Shown: positions 1-6,902, counted from the stretch's first letter. The stretch: DNA of 9,335 nt from Candidatus Pelethomonas intestinigallinarum (GCA_018712665.1 DVGP01000224.1:1-9335), one strand, 5' to 3'. Translations and numbers: made by a program. Notes: generated from the sequence alone by a model not told the origin.

Positions 1-243
1 GCCTCCCACCGTCAGGGGGATGAAAATGGTGGAGGCCACCTCTGCGAGGATGTCGGTGAACAGGGCCCGGCCCTCGGCGGAGGCGGTGATGTCGTAGAAC
101 ACCAGCTCGTCAGCGCCGTTGTCGCTGTAGAACTTCGCCAGCTTCACCGGGGAGCTGACGTCGCTGAGCCCTAAGAAATTGACCCCCTTTACCACCCGGC
201 CGTCCTTCACGTCCAGGCAGGGGATGATCCGCTTGGTGATCAC
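1..243 (-). CDS. hisF: Imidazole glycerol phosphate synthase subunit HisF (partial, N-terminal 81 residues)
   Basis: HisF is the cyclase half of IGP synthase. With ammonia from HisH it converts PRFAR to imidazole glycerol phosphate and AICAR. Only the first 81 codons are in the window; the rest lies beyond the left edge. The visible part starts MITKRIIPCLDVKDG and carries the catalytic Asp11 (CLDVKDG), VVKGVNF, GADELVFYDITAS (second beta-strand) and a PLTVGG phosphate-site strand at the edge, all typical of the HisF (beta-alpha)8 barrel. The start is GTG at 243: the ORF begins at the conserved MITKRIIPCLD N-terminus and is preceded by a strong AAGGAGGGG about 8 bases upstream. The GTG overlaps the hisA stop as GTGA, so the two genes are probably translationally coupled. 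Whether hisI/hisE follow cannot be seen. Confidence 0.97.
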   Translation of the reverse strand, partial: MITKRIIPCLDVKDGRVVKGVNFLGLSDVSSPVKLAKFYSDNGADELVFYDITASAEGRALFTDILAEVASTIFIPLTVGG

Positions 244-962
244 GCCTGTTCCCCTCCTTCCTCCACCGCCAGGGCCAGATCCACGGCCCCGGCGTACCAC
301 GCCTTGCCCACGATGGCGGCGTAGAGCCCCATGTCCCGGAGCCGCCGGAGATCCCCGTTGGAGCTCACGCCCCCGGAGGCGGTGATGGCGCAGCCTACTG
401 CCTTTTGCAGAGCCTCCAGCCGCCCCAGAGCCGGGCCGGAGAGGGTTCCGTCTGTGTCAATATCTGTAAAGATAATATACTTTACTCCGATGGATTCCAT
501 GGATTTTGCGAACTGGAGGTAGTCCAATCCCTCGTCCCTCACCCAGCCGGCGGTGCGGACATGGCCGTCCTTGGCGTCGATGCCCACGGCGACCTTTTCC
601 GGACCGTAGCGGGCGATGGCCTCCCGGACGAAGTCCGGGTTGCTGACGGCGGCGGAGCCGATGACAGCCCGCCAGACCCCCAGGTCGAACACCGCCTCCA
701 GGTCCGACATGGAGCGGATGCCGCCCCCCAGCTCCACCCGGAGGCCGGTGGCGGCAACAGCACGGACGATGTCCCCGTTTTTCCGCTGGCCGTCCTTAGC
801 CCCGTCCAGGTCCACCATGTGGATGTGCCGGGCCCCGGCGGCCAGGAAGGCTTCGGCGGTGGCCAGAGGGTCGTCGGCCACCTGGTGGACGGTGGCGAAG
901 TCCCCCTTGTACAGCCGCACCACGGCCCCGTCCTTCAGGTCGATGGCGGGGAAGATCAGCAT
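240..962 (-). CDS. hisA: Phosphoribosyl-formimino-AICAR-phosphate isomerase HisA
   Basis: HisA is the cytoplasmic isomerase that opens the ribose of ProFAR to give PRFAR, the substrate of HisH/HisF. The 240-residue product has the usual family length and a (beta-alpha)8 barrel pattern: FPAIDLKDG with general-base Asp8 near the N-terminus, HMVDLDGAKDG (48-58), ELGGGIRS phosphate-site strand (77-84), GIDAKDG with the second catalytic Asp129, FTDIDTDGTLSGP (165-177) and ASGGVSS/IVGKA at the C-terminal phosphate-binding end. The ATG at 962 lies inside the end of hisH (7-base overlap) behind a GAGGGGG purine run. The stop overlaps the hisF GTG. No frameshift or missing catalytic residue is visible. 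Confidence 0.97.
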   Translation of the reverse strand: MLIFPAIDLKDGAVVRLYKGDFATVHQVADDPLATAEAFLAAGARHIHMVDLDGAKDGQRKNGDIVRAVAATGLRVELGGGIRSMSDLEAVFDLGVWRAVIGSAAVSNPDFVREAIARYGPEKVAVGIDAKDGHVRTAGWVRDEGLDYLQFAKSMESIGVKYIIFTDIDTDGTLSGPALGRLEALQKAVGCAITASGGVSSNGDLRRLRDMGLYAAIVGKAWYAGAVDLALAVEEGGEQA

Positions 963-1585
963 GTCCCCACCCCCTCGCAGAAGGCCCGGAGGATGTTCAG
1001 CCCCACCGAGCCGCTTTTCTCCGGGTGGAACTGGACCCCCAGCACGTTGTCCCGGCCCACAGCGGCGGTGAGCTCCGGGCCGTACTCCGCCGTGGCGATG
1101 GTGTCCGCCTGGCAGTGGGCGCCGTAGTAGGAGTGGACGAAGTATACGCAGTCCCCCTCCCGGATGTACCGAAACAGGGGGGAAATGGGCTTGTCCTTGG
1201 GGAAGTGGAGGGCGTTCCAGCCGATGTGGGGCACCTTGTACCCGGCGGGGATCACCTCCCGGATGGGCTCCACCGTGCCGGGGATCAGGCCGAGACCGGC
1301 GTGTTCCCCGTACTCCAGGCTCCGGTCGAAGAGGAGCTGCATCCCCAGGCAGATACCCAGCAGGGGCTTCCCCGCCCGGGCCTGAGAGATGACCACCTGG
1401 TCCAGGCCGTTCCGCCGCAGGAGGGCGGCGGCGTCGGCAAAGGCCCCCACCCCCGGGAGGATCAGCTTGTCCGCCTTCTCCAGAACAGCGGCGTCGCCGG
1501 TGACCTCCGCCTGGGCCCCGATGGCCCGGAGGGAGGAGCGCAGGGAGAACAGGTTCCCCACGCCGTAGTCAATGATAGCGATCAT
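956..1585 (-). CDS. hisH: Imidazole glycerol phosphate synthase glutaminase subunit HisH
   Basis: HisH is the class I glutamine amidotransferase that feeds ammonia through the HisF barrel. The 209-residue product shows the triad: nucleophile Cys79 in GICLGMQLLF, and His187 and Glu189 in QFHPEKSG. PGVGAF (44-49) and the PHIGWN motif (119-124), both typical of HisH, are also present. I place the start at ATG 1585 because MIAIIDYGVGNL is the conserved first beta-strand. A GTG at 1600 would add five residues (RNLY preceded by Met); neither start has a strong Shine-Dalgarno, which is unusual in this operon. It follows hisB after a 58-base AT-rich gap and overlaps hisA by 7 bases. Product identity is clear; the start is less so. 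Confidence 0.95.
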   Translation of the reverse strand: MIAIIDYGVGNLFSLRSSLRAIGAQAEVTGDAAVLEKADKLILPGVGAFADAAALLRRNGLDQVVISQARAGKPLLGICLGMQLLFDRSLEYGEHAGLGLIPGTVEPIREVIPAGYKVPHIGWNALHFPKDKPISPLFRYIREGDCVYFVHSYYGAHCQADTIATAEYGPELTAAVGRDNVLGVQFHPEKSGSVGLNILRAFCEGVGTC

Positions 1586-1618
1586 GTAAAGGTTTCTCAC
1601 TTTCCGGTTATTGAAAGA

Positions 1619-1634
1619 AAAGACTTTAGTCTTT
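1619..1634 (-). repeat. Small AT-rich inverted repeat in the hisB-hisH gap
   Basis: AAAGAC and GTCTTT form 6-bp arms around a 4-base loop, in the only AT-rich gap inside the operon. In the transcribed direction the hairpin is followed by a pyrimidine-rich TTTTCTTTC stretch. The stem is short and AU-rich, so a functional terminator is doubtful; it could be an mRNA processing or weak pausing site ahead of hisH. Confidence 0.3.
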
Positions 1635-1643
1635 CATGTCGAA

Positions 1644-2231
1644 TTATAAGACGCCCTTTGTGGACGGGATCTCCCCGGCGGACCGGGGGTCCAGAGCCAC
1701 GGCCTGGCTTAGGGACCGGGCCAGGGACTTGAAGGTCCCCTCGATGATGTGGTGGCTGTTCCGCCCGGCCAGCTGCCGGACGTGGACGGTCATGTCCCCC
1801 CGGCGGGCCAGGGCCATGAGGAACTCCTCTGTCAGCTCCGTGTCAAAGGTCCCCACCTTCTCCGTGGGAATGTCCAGGTCACAGCACAGCAGCCCCCGGC
1901 CGGAGAGGTCCACGGCAGTGAGGACCAGGGCCTCGTCCATGGGCAGGATACAGCTGCCGTACCGGGCGATCCCCCGCTTGTCCCCCAGGGCCTGCCGGAG
2001 GGCGTCCCCCAGGCAGATGCCGATGTCCTCCACCGTGTGGTGGTCGTCCACATAGGTGTCCCCCCAGCACCGGGCTGTAAGGTCGAACCGGCCGTGGCGG
2101 GCGAAGAGGGTGAGCATGTGGTCCAAAAAGCCGCAGCCGGTAGCGACGTCGCTTTTTCCCACGCCGTCTAACTCCAGGGTCAGCTGGATGTCCGTCTCGG
2201 CGGTTTTCCGCCGGATCTCCGCGCTACGCAT
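1644..2231 (-). CDS. hisB: Imidazoleglycerol-phosphate dehydratase HisB (monofunctional)
   Basis: HisB dehydrates imidazole glycerol phosphate to imidazole acetol phosphate, using two Mn ions. The 195-residue length matches the stand-alone dehydratase; the N-terminal histidinol-phosphatase domain of the E. coli bifunctional protein is absent. Metal-binding motifs are intact: FLDHML (35-40), DDHHTVED (62-69) and NSHHIIE (158-164). RRKTAETDI near the N-terminus is also family-typical. The ATG at 2231 overlaps the end of hisC by 8 bases and is preceded by a repeated GGAGGAGGAG Shine-Dalgarno within hisC. Because the phosphatase domain is missing, the pathway must use a separate histidinol-phosphate phosphatase encoded elsewhere. 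Confidence 0.97.
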   Translation of the reverse strand: MRSAEIRRKTAETDIQLTLELDGVGKSDVATGCGFLDHMLTLFARHGRFDLTARCWGDTYVDDHHTVEDIGICLGDALRQALGDKRGIARYGSCILPMDEALVLTAVDLSGRGLLCCDLDIPTEKVGTFDTELTEEFLMALARRGDMTVHVRQLAGRNSHHIIEGTFKSLARSLSQAVALDPRSAGEIPSTKGVL

Positions 2232-3300
2232 GGCTGCTCTCCTCCTCCAGAATTTCTCGCACCTTTTCCAGGAACACGTCCATCTGCCCCCGGGACCCGA
2301 TGGTGACCCGGCAGTAGTCCGCGATGTCCGCCTTGTCCCAGTGGCGGACCAGGACCCCCTTCTCCTTCAGCCGCCGGTACAGGGTCCCGCCGGGGACCCT
2401 GGGGCAGCGGGTAAAGATGAAGTTGGCCACGCTGGGCACGGTCTCAAAGCCCAGCTTCTCCAGCTCCGCCACGGTGTAGGCCCGTGTTTCCGCCACGGCC
2501 CGGCAGTTGGCAGCGAAGTAGTTCGCGCTGCCCAAGGCCGCCTCCGCCGCGATCTGGGTCAGGCGGTTGATGCTGTAGGGGTTGGTGGAGAATTTGATCT
2601 TCTCCAGGTCCGCGATGAGCCCCGGATCCCCCAGGGCGAAGCCCAGCCGGCCCCCGGCCATGGACCAGGCCTTGGAGAAGGTCTGGCACACCAGCAGGTT
2701 ATCGTACTGGGGGATGAGCCGGCGGCAGCTGTCGCCGCCAAAGTCGATGTAGGCCTCGTCGATGACTACCACCTGGTCCCGGTTGGCCTCCAGGATGGAG
2801 GCGATCTCCTCCACAGAGATGGCCCTGCCGGTGGGGGCGTTGGGGTTGGCGATGACGATGGTGCGGCCCAGGTTCCGGTAGTCCGCCGGGTCCAGGCGGA
2901 AGCCCTCCCGGAGGGGGACGGCCAGGCTGTCCAGGCCGTAGAGCTCGGCGTATACCAGATAGAAGCCGTAGCTGAGGGCGGGGAAGGCCACAGGCCGCTC
3001 CCCGTCGCAAAAGGCCATGAAGCAGAAATTCAGGATATCGTCGGAGCCGTTGGAGAGAAACACGTTCTCCGGGGCCAGGCCGAAGTGGTCCGCCAGCTTT
3101 CGCTTTAAAGAGCGGCAGGCCGGGTCGGGGTACAGGTTCAGCCGCCCCACCTCATAGGCGCTCACCGCCGCCACCACCTCCGGGGAGGGGGGGAAGGGAG
3201 ATTCGTTGGTGTTGAGCTTCACGTACTCCATGTCCTGGGGCTGCTCCCCGGGGACGTAGGCCTCCAGACCGGCGAACCGGCGGCTGAGAAATCGGCTCAT
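2224..3300 (-). CDS. hisC: Histidinol-phosphate aminotransferase HisC
   Basis: HisC is a PLP-dependent fold type I aminotransferase that transfers the amino group of glutamate to imidazole acetol phosphate. The 358 residues contain the family landmarks in order: KLNTNESPFPPSP (28-40, substrate-arm region), SNGSDDIL (83-90, PLP phosphate-site strand), NPNAPTG (152-158), DEAYIDF (181-187) and the Schiff-base Lys210 in TFSKAWSMAGGRLG. The ATG at 3300 overlaps the hisD stop as ATGA, with AAGGAGGGG about 8 bases upstream inside hisD. The stop is TAG and runs into hisB. Some relatives in this family also act on aromatic amino acids, but the operon context makes histidinol phosphate the expected substrate. 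Confidence 0.96.
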   Translation of the reverse strand: MSRFLSRRFAGLEAYVPGEQPQDMEYVKLNTNESPFPPSPEVVAAVSAYEVGRLNLYPDPACRSLKRKLADHFGLAPENVFLSNGSDDILNFCFMAFCDGERPVAFPALSYGFYLVYAELYGLDSLAVPLREGFRLDPADYRNLGRTIVIANPNAPTGRAISVEEIASILEANRDQVVVIDEAYIDFGGDSCRRLIPQYDNLLVCQTFSKAWSMAGGRLGFALGDPGLIADLEKIKFSTNPYSINRLTQIAAEAALGSANYFAANCRAVAETRAYTVAELEKLGFETVPSVANFIFTRCPRVPGGTLYRRLKEKGVLVRHWDKADIADYCRVTIGSRGQMDVFLEKVREILEEESSHA

Positions 3301-4589
3301 CTCTCGTCCCCTCCTTCTGTCTCAAATCGAATCTCGGCGCTGCGGGCGTGGGCCTCCAGGCCCTCCTGCCGGGCGAAGGCGGCGATCTTGCCCTGGACCG
3401 CCTCCAGGGCGGCGGCGGTGTAGTAGGTGAACTGGGATTTCTTCACGAAGTCATCCACGCTGAGAGGGCTGGAGAACCGGGCGGTGCCGCTGGTGGGCAG
3501 GGTGTGGTTGGGCCCCGCCAGGTAGTCCCCCAGGGCCTCCGGGCAGCTCCTGCCAAGAAAGATGGACCCGGCGTTCCGGACCTTTGCCAGGTAGTCGAAG
3601 GGCTGGTCCACGCACAGCTCCAGGTGCTCCGGTGCCAGCTGGTTGGCCACGTCCAGGGCCCGGAGAAGGTCCGGCGTGACGATGATCTTACCGTGATTGT
3701 CAATGGAGGCCCGGGCGATGTCCGCCCGGGGCAGGGCCGGGAGCTGGCGCTCAATTTCAGATTGCACCGCTTGGGCCAGGGCCATATCGTCCGTCACCAG
3801 CACGGCGCTGGCCATTTTGTCGTGCTCCGCCTGGCTGAGGAGGTCGGCGGCCACCCACTTCGGGTTGCTCTTTCCGTCGGCCACCACCAGAATCTCGCTG
3901 GGCCCGGCGATCATGTCGATGGCCACCTGGCCGAAGACCTGGCGCTTGGCCTCCGCCACATAGGCGTTGCCGGGGCCCACGATCTTGTCCACCCTGGGCA
4001 CCGTCTCGGTGCCGTAGGCCAGGGCGGCCACCGCCTGGGCTCCGCCGCAGCGGAACACCCGGTCCACCCCGGCGATGTACGCCGCCGCCAGGATCACGGG
4101 GTTCACGTCGCCGCCGCAGGTAGGGGGGGAGACCATGACGATCTCCCGGCACCCGGCCAGCTTGGCGGGAATGGCGTTCATGAGGACGGAGGAGGGGTAG
4201 GCGGCGGTGCCCCCGGGGATGTAGAGCCCCACCTTCTCGATGGGGGTGATCTTCTGCCCCAGGATCACGCCGTCCTTCTCGCTGACCACGAAGCTCTCCC
4301 GCCTCTGGCGGCGGTGGAAGTCCCGGATGTTGGCGGCGGCCTCCTCCATAACGGCCCGGAGCCCGCTGTCCAGGCCCAGGGCGGCGGCCTCCATGGCCTC
4401 CCGGGGTACCTCGACGGCGGTGAGCTCCGCGTGGTCGAAGTCCCGGGCGTAGCGCAGCAGGGCGCTGTCGCCGTTTTGCCGCACGTCGGCGATGATAGCG
4501 GCCACGGCGCCGGACACGTCGGCCCGGTCTGTCTCCCGGGAAAAGATCTCCTCTGGGGAGACCTGGTCAAAGTCATAGATTGGGATCAT
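3297..4589 (-). CDS. hisD: Histidinol dehydrogenase HisD
   Basis: HisD is the zinc- and NAD-dependent enzyme that oxidises histidinol twice, through histidinal, to histidine. The 430-residue length is normal. The zinc-ligand set is visible as Gln253 and His256 (SQAEHDKM), Asp355 (EALGDYLAGPNH) and His414 (GLEAHARSAEIR), matching the spacing of the E. coli ligands. The catalytic Glu-His pair is at 321-322 (PEHLEL). YIPGGTAAYPSSVLMN (123-138) and KIVGPGNAYVAEAK (202-215) are further signatures. The ATG at 4589 has GAGG 7 bases upstream. The gene is separated from hisG by 57 bases containing a GC hairpin and is coupled to hisC by a 4-base overlap. Confidence 0.97.
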   Translation of the reverse strand: MIPIYDFDQVSPEEIFSRETDRADVSGAVAAIIADVRQNGDSALLRYARDFDHAELTAVEVPREAMEAAALGLDSGLRAVMEEAAANIRDFHRRQRRESFVVSEKDGVILGQKITPIEKVGLYIPGGTAAYPSSVLMNAIPAKLAGCREIVMVSPPTCGGDVNPVILAAAYIAGVDRVFRCGGAQAVAALAYGTETVPRVDKIVGPGNAYVAEAKRQVFGQVAIDMIAGPSEILVVADGKSNPKWVAADLLSQAEHDKMASAVLVTDDMALAQAVQSEIERQLPALPRADIARASIDNHGKIIVTPDLLRALDVANQLAPEHLELCVDQPFDYLAKVRNAGSIFLGRSCPEALGDYLAGPNHTLPTSGTARFSSPLSVDDFVKKSQFTYYTAAALEAVQGKIAAFARQEGLEAHARSAEIRFETEGGDER

Positions 4590-4606
4590 AGCTGGACCTC
4601 GATTCC

Positions 4607-4625
4607 CGCCGGGGCGGCCCCGGCG
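4607..4625 (-). repeat. GC-rich hairpin between hisG and hisD
   Basis: CGCCGGGG and CCCCGGCG form perfect 8-bp arms around a 3-base loop, 17 bases upstream of the hisD ATG. There is no U-run after it in either direction, so it is not a canonical intrinsic terminator. It closely resembles the palindrome at 6969-6988. It may stabilise or process the mRNA at the hisG/hisD junction, or be a dispersed REP-like element. Confidence 0.5.
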
Positions 4626-4647
4626 CGATGAATGTAATGAATATTTG

Positions 4648-5286
4648 CTATGGAAGTCTCGGGCTCGCCTGTTCCTGGACGCGGCCGCAGAGAGCGGAGA
4701 TCTGCCGGTGCTTGAACTTATAGCTGACCTTGTTGGCGATGAGCCGGGCGCTGATGGGGACGATGGTCTCCCGGGGCTCTAAGTCGTTCTCCAGCAGGGT
4801 CTTGCCCGTCTCCACGATGTCCACGATCACGTCGCTGAGGCCTAAAATGGGGGCGATCTCAATGGAGCCGTTGAGTTGGATGATGTCGATGTCCCGGCCC
4901 TGGCCGGCGTAGTACCGCCCGGCAATATGGGGGAACTTGGTGGCCACCCGCAGCGTCCGGTCCCGGCGGTCCCGGAAGTCCTTTTTCGCGGCCACGCACA
5001 TTCGGCACCTGCCCAGCCCCAGGTCCGCCAGCTCGTAGACGTCGGGGCCGTACTCCAGCAGGATGTCCTTCCCGGCCACCCCCACGTCGGCGGCGCCCCG
5101 CTCCACATAGATGGCCACGTCCGAGGGCTTCACCCAGAAGTACCGGACCCCGGCCTCCGGATTCTCAAAAACCAGCTTCCGGCTCTCCGCCTCGATGGCG
5201 GGGCAGGGGTAGCCCGCGGATTTCAGCAGGTTGTAGACCTTCTCTCCCAGCCGGCCCTTGGGCAGGGCGATGTTCACCATGTCCAT
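4648..5286 (-). CDS. hisG: ATP phosphoribosyltransferase catalytic subunit HisG, short form
   Basis: HisG carries out the first committed step, joining ATP and PRPP to give phosphoribosyl-ATP. At 212 residues this is the short form, which lacks the C-terminal allosteric histidine-binding domain and needs HisZ, encoded immediately upstream. Motifs seen: ALPKGRLG (7-14), VKPSDVAIYVERGAADVGVAG (52-72, written here as a range with key residues D56 and G64), ATKFPHIA (115-122), LNGSIEIAPILGLSD (138-152) and the PRPP loop VDIVETGKTLLEN (155-167). The ATG at 5286 starts the product one base past the hisZ stop; AAGGAGG lies 11 bases upstream. A second in-frame ATG at 5280 would give a start two residues shorter. 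The open frame extends further upstream, but that part is hisZ read in another frame. Confidence 0.96.
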   Translation of the reverse strand: MDMVNIALPKGRLGEKVYNLLKSAGYPCPAIEAESRKLVFENPEAGVRYFWVKPSDVAIYVERGAADVGVAGKDILLEYGPDVYELADLGLGRCRMCVAAKKDFRDRRDRTLRVATKFPHIAGRYYAGQGRDIDIIQLNGSIEIAPILGLSDVIVDIVETGKTLLENDLEPRETIVPISARLIANKVSYKFKHRQISALCGRVQEQASPRLP

Positions 5287-5287
5287 G

Positions 5288-6388
5288 TCATAGCTCGCCT
5301 CCTTCCGATACCCGCTCCGTGGTCCGGAAGCGGACCCCCTGGGGGATGTGCCGCTCCGCCCGGACGCTTCGGCCCTGGGCCAGGATGGCCGCTGCCCGCT
5401 CCGCCACGGTGGAAGGACTGTCCTCCGGCCCATAGAGCAGCAGGGTGTCCACATCGTAGGATGGCTCCTCCGTTTCCAGCCGCTCCAGCTGGTCCAGGTA
5501 CACGGCGAAGCCCATGGCCCCGCCCCGGCGGCCCATCCGGTGGAGCAGGTTGTCGTACCGCCCGCCGGAGAGCACGCCGCTGGCCAGCCCCGGCAGGTAC
5601 CCCCGGAAGATCAGGCCGCTGTAGTAGCGCATGTCGTTGACGATGGAGAAGTCCAGCCGGAGATGGGAAGCCCGGCCCATGGCGGCCATGAGGCCGCAGA
5701 GGTCCTCCAGCTCCCGGACCGCCGCCTCTGCGGTCTGGCCTTGGACCAGGCCCGCCAGCCGGGGCAGTACCTCCTCAGGGGGCCCATAGAGCAGGGCCAG
5801 GGTTTCCAGCCGGTCCGCTGTCTCCCGGGGAAGACCCCGCCGGGCGCAGATATCCCGGATGGCGGCGGCATTCTTCCGCCCCAGCTCCTCCAGGAGGGTG
5901 TGGGCAATTTCCTCGGGAATGCCCTCCAGCAGCCCGGCGGCCACGCCCATATGACTGATATCCAGCAGGTGGTCGCCGCTGATGAGGGCCAGGCTCTCGT
6001 CGGCCAGGGCCAGGACCTCGCCTGCGGTGTAGGCGTCCAAGTCCCCGATGCACTCCAGACCTGCCTGCATGATCTCCCGGTATCCCGCGGCGGCGGGGGA
6101 GGTGCGGTAAACGGTTTCGTTGTAGCAGACCTTTTGCGTGGCCCCCGGCGCATCCGGGCTGTTTTTCACGATGGACAGCGTTACATCCGGCTTCAGGGCC
6201 ATGAGCCGCCCGTCGGTGTCGGTGAAGGTCAGGATGTGCTCGCTGACCAAAAAGCTCTTGTTCCGCACGTACAGGTCGTATTCCTCAAACTTGCTCATGC
6301 GGTAGAGGGTGTAGCCGTGGCGGCGGTAAAGCTCCCGCAGCTGGTATCCGGCCCGCTCATCCCGCCGCAAAATGGAGATTTCGCTCAT
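5288..6388 (-). CDS. hisZ: ATP phosphoribosyltransferase regulatory subunit HisZ
   Basis: HisZ is a catalytically inactive paralogue of the histidyl-tRNA synthetase core. It assembles with short HisG, is needed for its activity and carries histidine feedback control. The 366-residue product is shorter than HisRS and lacks a recognisable anticodon-binding domain. Synthetase-derived regions remain: LRRDERAGYQLRELYRRHGY (7-26), MSKFEEYDLY and FTDTDGRLMALKPDVTLS (55-72), the motif-2-like KVCYNETVYRT (86-96) and the GVLSGGRYDNLL strand (271-282). The ATG at 6388 shares its A with the yerC stop (TGATG), behind GGAGGAGGGG, so translation is probably coupled. The adjacent hisG makes the HisZ assignment firm over a true HisS. 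Confidence 0.95.
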   Translation of the reverse strand: MSEISILRRDERAGYQLRELYRRHGYTLYRMSKFEEYDLYVRNKSFLVSEHILTFTDTDGRLMALKPDVTLSIVKNSPDAPGATQKVCYNETVYRTSPAAAGYREIMQAGLECIGDLDAYTAGEVLALADESLALISGDHLLDISHMGVAAGLLEGIPEEIAHTLLEELGRKNAAAIRDICARRGLPRETADRLETLALLYGPPEEVLPRLAGLVQGQTAEAAVRELEDLCGLMAAMGRASHLRLDFSIVNDMRYYSGLIFRGYLPGLASGVLSGGRYDNLLHRMGRRGGAMGFAVYLDQLERLETEEPSYDVDTLLLYGPEDSPSTVAERAAAILAQGRSVRAERHIPQGVRFRTTERVSEGGEL

Positions 6389-6702
6389 CAGGTCCCCTCC
6401 TCCGGGCCATCCTCCGTTTCCCCGGCCAGGCGGTCCAGTACCGTGCGGTACCCGCCGGTGCCGTAGGTGTAGCACCGGTTGACCCGGCTGATGGTGGCGC
6501 TGCTGGCGCCGGTGGCCTGGGCGATGCGGCTGTAGACCATGTTCTCCCGCAGAAGCTGGGCCACCAGCAGCCGCTGGCCGCAGTCCTGAATCTCCCGGCT
6601 GGTCATCAGGTCCTCCAAAAAGGCCCTGCACTCCGCCTCATCCCGCAGGGATAGGAGCGCCTGTATCAGCAGGGCCGCCCCCTCGCCTTGAAACAGATCC
6701 AT
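6388..6702 (-). CDS. yerC: YerC/TrpR-superfamily DNA-binding protein, probable his operon repressor
   Basis: This 104-residue all-helical protein resembles the YerC family in the TrpR superfamily. It has an N-terminal helical dimerisation region (about 7-50, with FLEDLMTSREIQDCGQRL) and a helix-turn-helix at about 50-76 (YSRIAQATGASSATISRVNRC), followed by YGTGGYRTVLDRL. The C-terminal tail is acidic (GETEDGPEEGT). It is the first gene of the his operon, behind a TAGGAGG site 8 bases from the ATG, and is fused by TGATG to hisZ. Position and family suggest a histidine-responsive, autoregulating repressor. As I recall, comparative genomics has proposed YerC-type proteins as his regulators (HisR) in Firmicutes. 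The ligand is not shown by the sequence. Confidence 0.88.
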   Translation of the reverse strand: MDLFQGEGAALLIQALLSLRDEAECRAFLEDLMTSREIQDCGQRLLVAQLLRENMVYSRIAQATGASSATISRVNRCYTYGTGGYRTVLDRLAGETEDGPEEGT

Positions 6703-6730
6703 ATTGCCTGCCTCCTAATTACTTTCGTAC

Positions 6731-6752
6731 TTTATCATAATAATATGGTAAA
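6731..6752. promoter_or_regulatory. Candidate YerC operator: imperfect palindrome over the his -10 box
   Basis: Arms TTTATCATA and TATGGTAAA are complementary at 8 of 9 positions and separated by 4 bases, and the 22-bp element covers the -10 hexamer. A repressor bound here would block RNA polymerase, as TrpR does at its own operators. Assignment to YerC is inference from location. AT-rich promoters give chance symmetry, so confidence is moderate. Confidence 0.5.
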
Positions 6753-6765
6753 ACATAAAAGTCAA
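6737..6765 (-). promoter_or_regulatory. Sigma-A promoter of the his operon
   Basis: On the minus strand TTGACT (6765-6760) and TATTAT (6742-6737) are separated by exactly 17 bp, a near-consensus sigma-A promoter. The start of transcription is expected near 6730, leaving a leader of about 28 nt before the yerC ATG. That is too short for a T-box riboswitch or a His-codon leader peptide with attenuator, so control is probably at initiation. Confidence 0.85.
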
Positions 6766-6778
6766 CGGAAGTTTTCCG
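6766..6778. promoter_or_regulatory. Small palindrome abutting the his -35 box
   Basis: CGGAA and TTCCG form 5-bp arms around 3 bases, immediately upstream of the -35 hexamer. A wider 8-bp inverted repeat (AAAAGTCA at 6757-6764 and TGACTTTT at 6790-6797) encloses it. It could be a second operator or activator site; the arms are short and may be chance. Confidence 0.3.
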
Positions 6779-6876
6779 CAAAACATATATGACTTTTCCC
6801 GGCAGATGGAGCGATTTCTTGTTGCTTTTCACAAGGCCATGACGAGATACGGGACTTTTCGGTTAGATACCTGTGT

Positions 6877-6886
6877 TTTTTCGTCA
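6877..6886 (-). promoter_or_regulatory. Inverted copy of the TGACNAAAAA motif upstream of the AraC-family gene
   Basis: TGACGAAAAA on the minus strand differs at one position from each of the two direct repeats found upstream of galK. It lies 16 bases upstream of the -35 of the regulator's own promoter, where autoregulation would be expected. A single half-site in an AT-rich region is weak evidence taken alone. Confidence 0.35.
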
Positions 6887-6902
6887 ATATTTACAGGGAA
6901 TA

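Noticed and set aside
3348..4631. 427-codon open frame on the plus strand opposite hisD
   Set aside because: Shadow of hisD caused by GC-rich codon use; Gly/His/Val-rich product with no motifs. Similar plus-strand frames opposite hisA, hisH, hisC and hisZ were set aside for the same reason.
5274..5291. Five-codon frame (MTWTW) with ideal spacing from the hisG Shine-Dalgarno
   Set aside because: Overlaps the real hisG start region. The conserved HisG N-terminus begins at 5286 or 5280, and a five-codon frame between coupled genes is most simply chance.
5288..6631. Longer HisZ starting at 6631 (447 residues)
   Set aside because: The extra N-terminal part is the yerC region read in another frame. 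ATG 6388 has GGAGGAGGGG just upstream and gives the family-typical N-terminus.
6703..6760. Possible T-box or histidine attenuator ahead of the his operon
   Set aside because: The promoter leaves only about 28 nt of leader, with no specifier loop, no T-box sequence, no His codon run and no terminator hairpin.
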